Assembly: GCA_902806575.1 (NCBI GenBank) | Contig: CADCXD010000004.1 | Location: 1,364,001-1,428,000 of the forward strand | Length of the DNA stretch: 64,000 bases | Source: Jackrogersella multiformis | Taxonomy: Eukaryota > Ascomycota > Sordariomycetes > Xylariales > Hypoxylaceae | Direction: 5' to 3' | Part shown: positions 59,301 to 64,000 of the stretch, piece after piece | Numbering within the stretch: position 1 is the stretch's first letter | Layout: each line of letters starts with the position of its first letter | Notes under the pieces: generated by a model | What the model was told of the DNA's origin: nothing | Seen by the model: the letters and a program-made list of their open reading frames with translations, nothing else | The model's database searches: none | Program-made: the position numbers and the translations under genes

Positions 59301-62300
59301 GAGGGGCGTTTCTGGTGTTTCTGTTACTCAAATATTCATTTGCGGCTACGTAGCTTAAAAGGAGGACGCCTCCGATAAACGGCAGAAGCTCACCTGAAAT
59401 TAATTATATTCCGGGGTTTTTTCTTCCTCTTCTGATTTGCGAGGTTCAAATCAGATGCGACCAAGTAACCCAACTTAGCATATAAGCGAAATACCTAGGT
59501 AAGCAAAACTCATATGTGTCAGAGACGATTTTCGGAGAACAGATTACCAATGAACCAGTGCCTTGGGATACAAGCCAATCGCCTAAGCTTTTGAATCTGC
59601 GTCATTACGACACCTTCACATTCCACCGGTCTAATTTTGAATGACGCAAATATGTACCTAGGTATATGTAGTACTACTCAGCAGTCTATGTGGGTAGTTA
59701 TTCTCTTAACAAAGTAAGCAAGACATTATGTAGAATATATTCAAATTAGAGAGAACAAGGAAGGTGAGTTTATACCACTACTAAAACTCCCAAAGAAAAG
59801 CTGCCTTCTCGCGACACGATGGCATGTTGCATTTATATCAATTGTAATTTGTGGCAGTTCATGCATATTAGCAACTACCTAGGTATGTACCAGGTAGGTA
59901 CAAGTAGGTAACAACTCTAGGTACCTAGGTAGGTAGCAAACAAGCCTCGTACCATCTACAACCCCCCAAATCTACATAGTATGAATAATTTCTACCTACT
60001 ACATAGATGGCAACTCTCGCTTTGTCCGTCATGCCCTTGCACCGTCTCATACACTTACGTGGTCATCTTGCCAAGTTTACCTCTCACGACATCTGCTTTG
60101 ATCACACAGAAACAGAAATAATGCCTATTGGATACGGCTGTATACCTAAGTGCATGTCATGGATGTGCATATGTCCCAAATTCCGAGTTTGCGCGATATT
60201 TCCCCCCTCCCCCCTTTCGTCTAGTGTATGTGCTATATGTGAGTGATACATAGTACATAACACTAGATTTTAAATTTTCATATTCGGAGGCAAAGTTTAG
60301 GTTACGTCCGAGTTCTAGTGTTTTGTAATTTTGTAGTGTATTGTATGGCACGACTAGAGGAAAAAATATACATAATATATGGTATAAACTGCTATTAGGT
60401 TAGGTTAGTCCTTGTGAAAAGGGACTGAACCAATCAGAATAGAGCATTTGTTAATCTTCAATGACTCTAATTAAGAAGCATAGGCCAATTGAACTCCGGT
60501 AACGTCACCGAATCGAACTAGCCGCTCAGTGAACCAATAGACGCAAACAGTATGCCGGGGTATGAAAGACCTGTCGTCCGTCCTTCGGCCATCTCCCTTC
60601 CCCTCCCCCACTTACGTGCCTAGACCTATTTCATTACTGAGTTGACCGGGGGCTAAGGCGTACCTAGTTAGTGGAGGAGGCCGATCTCCTCCCATGCCCG
60701 GGTTCTACATACAACAAACTGTTACCGTTCACTCACTGAATAAATGTTTTTTTTTCTCTCTCTACACTATTCTGACTTGAGAAATTGTGTAGAAGCCCTT
60801 GAATCTCTAATCCGGCTTGGCTCCTCTCTGCTTGTTGCATCCATAAAAGCCACACCATTGCCGCACCTCCTCTTCGACTGCTTCCTCCTTCCTTTTCTTT
60901 CTCTTGCCAGACCATTTAGCGAAATATCTAGTTCTTCGTCGAGACTTTAAAATTACACTACGATCTCGAGAGAACCCCTAGTCAAAGAGACAGCGAAAAG
61001 AGAAAGAGAAAGAGAAAGAGAAAGAGAAAGAGAAAGAGAGAAAACGAATCGAGCAAAACTTCAACTTGTAAGTATAATTACATATTTCTACAATCCCCCT
61101 ACCTGGAACAACATTTGGACCTGGACTCCGATGGCTATAATCAGAATACACAGCGGAAGCCGACCCGGAAAGCGGAATACTCGGGTAGTAGCACCTGGAT
61201 CCAGAAACCGGGAATGAGATTGAGAAGCGAAAAAAAGAAAAAGGAAAAAAAGATCAACATTTTCGATTACCTATGGACATACGTCGGGTTGTCGTTTTGG
61301 TGTTGAAAAGGGAATGCTCCGTGGATGAAGCACCCCGTCGCCCTAGGTCGCTTTAAATGCAGCAACCCTTGCCCCCCCTGTCCCCTTGTCCTCGCTGTAC
61401 GGATGATAACTCAGGCATCGGGCCAAAAAAGGCATCATATGCACGATCGCCAACCTATCAGACGCAAGATCGATAGCCGCATAGTTGCGTTTGGAAGCCC
61501 TGCAATTGGTTGTCGTCATTTATCGCTCTCCACGCCCACCGTGCGAACACCTATGATTCGACAATGGAATTTCCTGATTCAGGCTGCATCTACATGGGTG
61601 TGTCGTGGTGGCATATCTCTATTCAAGCCCAATGACGCCAGTGACGCATTCTGGGCCACGCGCATCATTGGGAATATTGAAGAAGCCAGTCAATCATCCA
61701 ACAGTTTTTTTTGTTCTCTTTTATTCGACGACGACAATGACAATGACACATCCCAACTTCCGCTTGGCCTTTTCTTGTTCAAGTGGATAAAATGCATCCT
61801 CCTAAGGTAATTGAGGGAAGGAAGAAAAGAGAAGAAGAAAAAAAGATCACGAATCTTTTTTGCCACAAGATTAACGCGATCCGCTTCAATATTTCCTACT
61901 TCCTCATTGGACCTTCGCGGATATCGTTAGACTTTTCGATAAACCTGGACCTTGACCCGGATAGAGTTTCGTCTCTGAGCTTCGGCCATAACCTTAGAAC
62001 CATCACATGGCAACTCCACTCTCTACAATTGAAGGAATGAGTGACTAAAAGGCACAAAGAAGGAAGGGGTGGTGAAGAGAAGAGAAAAAAAAGAGAATAA
62101 GAGAAAAAAAGGTCTAGTCTAATCTTGAGGGTGTATATCAAATTCACCCCGCATTCCATCCCACGAATATCCACGAATACCTTCCATAGCCGCCACTCTT
62201 ACTCTCTTGGTCCCTCCAATCTCGAATGCCGTCTGGACTACCATTGGATCAACCTGTTGCTCTGCATTATCTTTCACATTTTCATTGTCACTTCACTGTT

Positions 62301-62516
62301 GTTTGCATCTGCCGATCTAGAGTTAATTGTTAATTACCAGAAGCTGACATAAATTGTGGATTAGCTTAGACTTGACGTTTAAGCAGCGTCTGCTGCTTTT
62401 ATTCGCCGTTATACGCTTTATACACAAGGGCCGAGTCTCTCTCGAGGCATCTAGCTACCTACGACCCTCGTAAAACTCCTGCCTCAACTGGCCCATATCC
62501 CATCTGTTTGCCTGAC
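56324..62516. other. Large gene-poor intergenic stretch upstream of glutamate synthase
   Basis: About 6.2 kb without a gene I can support. CCTAGG palindromes cluster near 57475, 58320, 59490, 59655 and 59880-59930. Frames such as 56795-57013, 58571-58753 and 61325-61810 are short and not protein-like. The last 1.7 kb (from about 60740) is pyrimidine- then purine-rich, contains a (GAGAAA)n run and a GTAAGT donor-like site at about 61067, and looks like a long 5' leader or promoter of glutamate synthase. Confidence 0.55.
61000..61040. repeat. (GAGAAA)n microsatellite
   Basis: About six AGAAAG hexamers in a row, some 1.5 kb upstream of the glutamate synthase start. A purine-rich run of this type is usual in fungal promoters and 5' leaders. 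Confidence 0.85.
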
Positions 62517-64000
62517 ATGGGCCTTCCTGCCGACTTCGACGATAGACAAACACATTTAGAGTCCGAGGCGGATGCCTACCATCCCTATGAATATCAGACA
62601 GACAATAATGACTCCTGGGCTGGTGCCCTCCCGGTGAAGCAGTATGTCTCGAGCTATTAAACCTCTTGCGATATGGTCTTGGAACTAATTAGATCCGCAT
62701 AGAGGATTGTATGATCCAAGCTTGGAAAAAGATGCATGTGGTGTCGGCTTCGCCTGGTACGTATGAGCATCGCATAACTTGCATCCCTTGGTTTTTATAT
62801 TGTGCAATCTATTAACTATCCGTATAGCCATATCAAAGGCAAGGCAAGCCATAAAATCGTCAGTGATGGTCAGTTTCAGAAACTCCCTATTCCTAAGTCG
62901 GTTTAAAAACGTAGACTAATCCATACATAGCCCGCAACCTCCTTTGCAACATGACCCATCGTGGTGCGGTTGGCTCTGATGCTCGAGATGGCGACGGTGC
63001 TGGTGTTATGACCTCGATTCCTCACAGGTTCTTCATCAAGAACTTCGAGAAGGAGGAGGGTATTAAACTGCCTCCCCTGGGACAATATGCCGTGGGAAAT
63101 CTTTTCTTCAAGCCGGATGAAGAGACGTTGCAGGAGTCGAAGAGGCAGTTGGAAGACATTGCCGAATCGCTAGGGTTAAGAGTTTTGGGTTGGCGATCAC
63201 CTCCTGTAGACTCTTCTCTCCTTGGTCCTGCTGCATCCTCGCGCGAGCCATTCATTCTACAGCCGTTTGTCGTGCTTGCATCTGCGTATGGATCTGGAAA
63301 TGCTCCTGAAATGACGGACCCAGAGAAATTCGACGAACGCCTGTTCGAACGACAGTTGTATGTCCTTCGAAAGCGTGCCACTCACTCCATCGGTCTTCAT
63401 AATTGGTTCTACCTGTGCTCCCTTTCAAACAAGAATATTGTGTACAAGGGACAGCTTGCTCCAGTCCAGGTTTATCAGTATTACCATGATCTGGTAAATG
63501 CTGATTATGAGGCTCATTTTGCCCTAGTCCACTCTCGTTTCTCCACGAATACCTTCCCTTCGTGGGATCGTGCTCAGCCGCTGCGATGGGCAGCCCACAA
63601 CGGTATGTGTAGCTCTAGAGCCCTTAATAATACTACTGCATGTCTAACACCACTTCAGGTGAGATAAATACTCTCCGCGGTAACAAGAACTGGATGCGCG
63701 CTCGGGAGGGTGTCATGCAATCCGACATCTTTGGTGATGAGCTCGAGCATCTGTACCCGATCGTCGAGGCCGGTGGCTCCGACTCGGCCGCCTTCGACAA
63801 TGTCCTAGAGCTGCTTACCATCAATGGCGTTCTTTCTCTGCCAGAGGCTGTCATGTTGATGGTCCCCGAGGCCTGGCAGGGTAACACTGCCATGGACCCC
63901 AAGAAAGCTGCGTTCTATGAATGGGCGGCATGCCAAATGGAGCCATGGGATGGCCCTGCTCTCTTCACGTTCGCCGATGGTCGATTTTGCGGTGCCAACT
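62517..64000 (+). CDS. GLT1: NADH-dependent glutamate synthase (GOGAT), N-terminal part
   Basis: Exons 62517-62641, 62703-62756, 62828-62868, 62931-63602 and 63659 to beyond 64000 give the first 411 residues of a protein usually near 2,100. A propeptide (MGLPADFDDRQTHLESEADA) leads to KDACGVGF, where the Cys becomes the N-terminal nucleophile of the glutamine amidotransferase domain after cleavage. NMTHRGAVGSDARDGDGAGV and SRFSTNTFPSWDRAQPLR are class-II amidotransferase signatures. The enzyme makes two glutamates from glutamine and 2-oxoglutarate with NADH, in nitrogen assimilation with glutamine synthetase. The central, synthase and NADH-oxidising domains lie outside the window. Four short introns sit in the first 1.1 kb and all close in frame. 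The long AT/CT-rich upstream region may carry nitrogen control (GATA-type sites), which I did not prove. Confidence 0.95.

Noticed and set aside
61325..61810. 161-codon plus-strand frame upstream of GLT1
   Set aside because: No recognisable protein and random-like composition; likely part of the leader or chance.
1..64000. CRISPR array, bacterial operon or prophage
   Set aside because: No regular direct repeats with spacers; genes have spliceosomal introns, so this is a fungal chromosome.

Overview
The window is nuclear DNA of a filamentous ascomycete (Pezizomycotina), most likely a Sordariomycete. Short introns (about 47-290 nt, mostly 50-75) have GTRNGT-like donors, CTAAC/CTAAT branch sites and AG acceptors. 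Gene content is fungal: Rrp12, Sec17, Vti1, Bet1, Cox11, Gta3, a NUC-2/Pho81 homologue, a Cue5-like protein, Apc15 and NADH-GOGAT. Intergenic DNA is full of short palindromes built on CCTAGG (ACCTAGGTAGGTA-like). I recall such motifs from Sordariomycete, perhaps Xylariales, genomes; the order-level guess is weak.

Layout, left to right: a Ras-like GTPase/RasGEF fusion (-, cut by the left edge); a 4.3 kb gene-poor stretch; a DUF726/TMCO4-type hydrolase-fold protein (+); mitochondrial amidotransferase subunit Gta3 (-); alpha-SNAP Sec17 (+); Rrp12 (+); SNARE Vti1 (-); an FAD-dependent amine-oxidase-like protein (+); Cox11 (+); a putative PD-(D/E)XK-fold protein (+); an F-box-like gene broken by one in-frame TGA (-); a small membrane protein (+); the SPX-ankyrin-GDPD phosphate regulator NUC-2/Pho81 (-); an F-box-like protein (+); a cytochrome P450 (-); a CUE-domain protein (-); a DHX35-like DEAH helicase (+); a single-pass membrane protein (+); a Mid2-like S/T-rich membrane protein (+); SNARE Bet1 (+); Apc15 (-); a 6.2 kb gene-poor stretch; and the 5' part of NADH-glutamate synthase (+, cut by the right edge).

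Most genes are unrelated housekeeping genes on mixed strands. There is no operon-like or biosynthetic cluster: the P450 stands alone. Three membrane-fusion genes (Sec17, Vti1, Bet1) lie in the window but tens of kb apart. Exon models were spliced by hand from splice-site signals and reading-frame continuity; most close perfectly in frame, so exon borders are given.

The points most worth a second look are: the GTPase-GEF fusion with a degenerate GTPase; the nuclease-like protein at 22.6-23.6 kb; the CGA-to-TGA-type break in the F-box-like gene; a DUF726 protein lacking the serine of its nucleophile elbow; the NUC-2 start codon split by an intron; a Pol III-like tRNA relic near 35.0 kb; and the intergenic-only CCTAGG palindrome family. 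I did not find a convincing wholly new multi-gene system.
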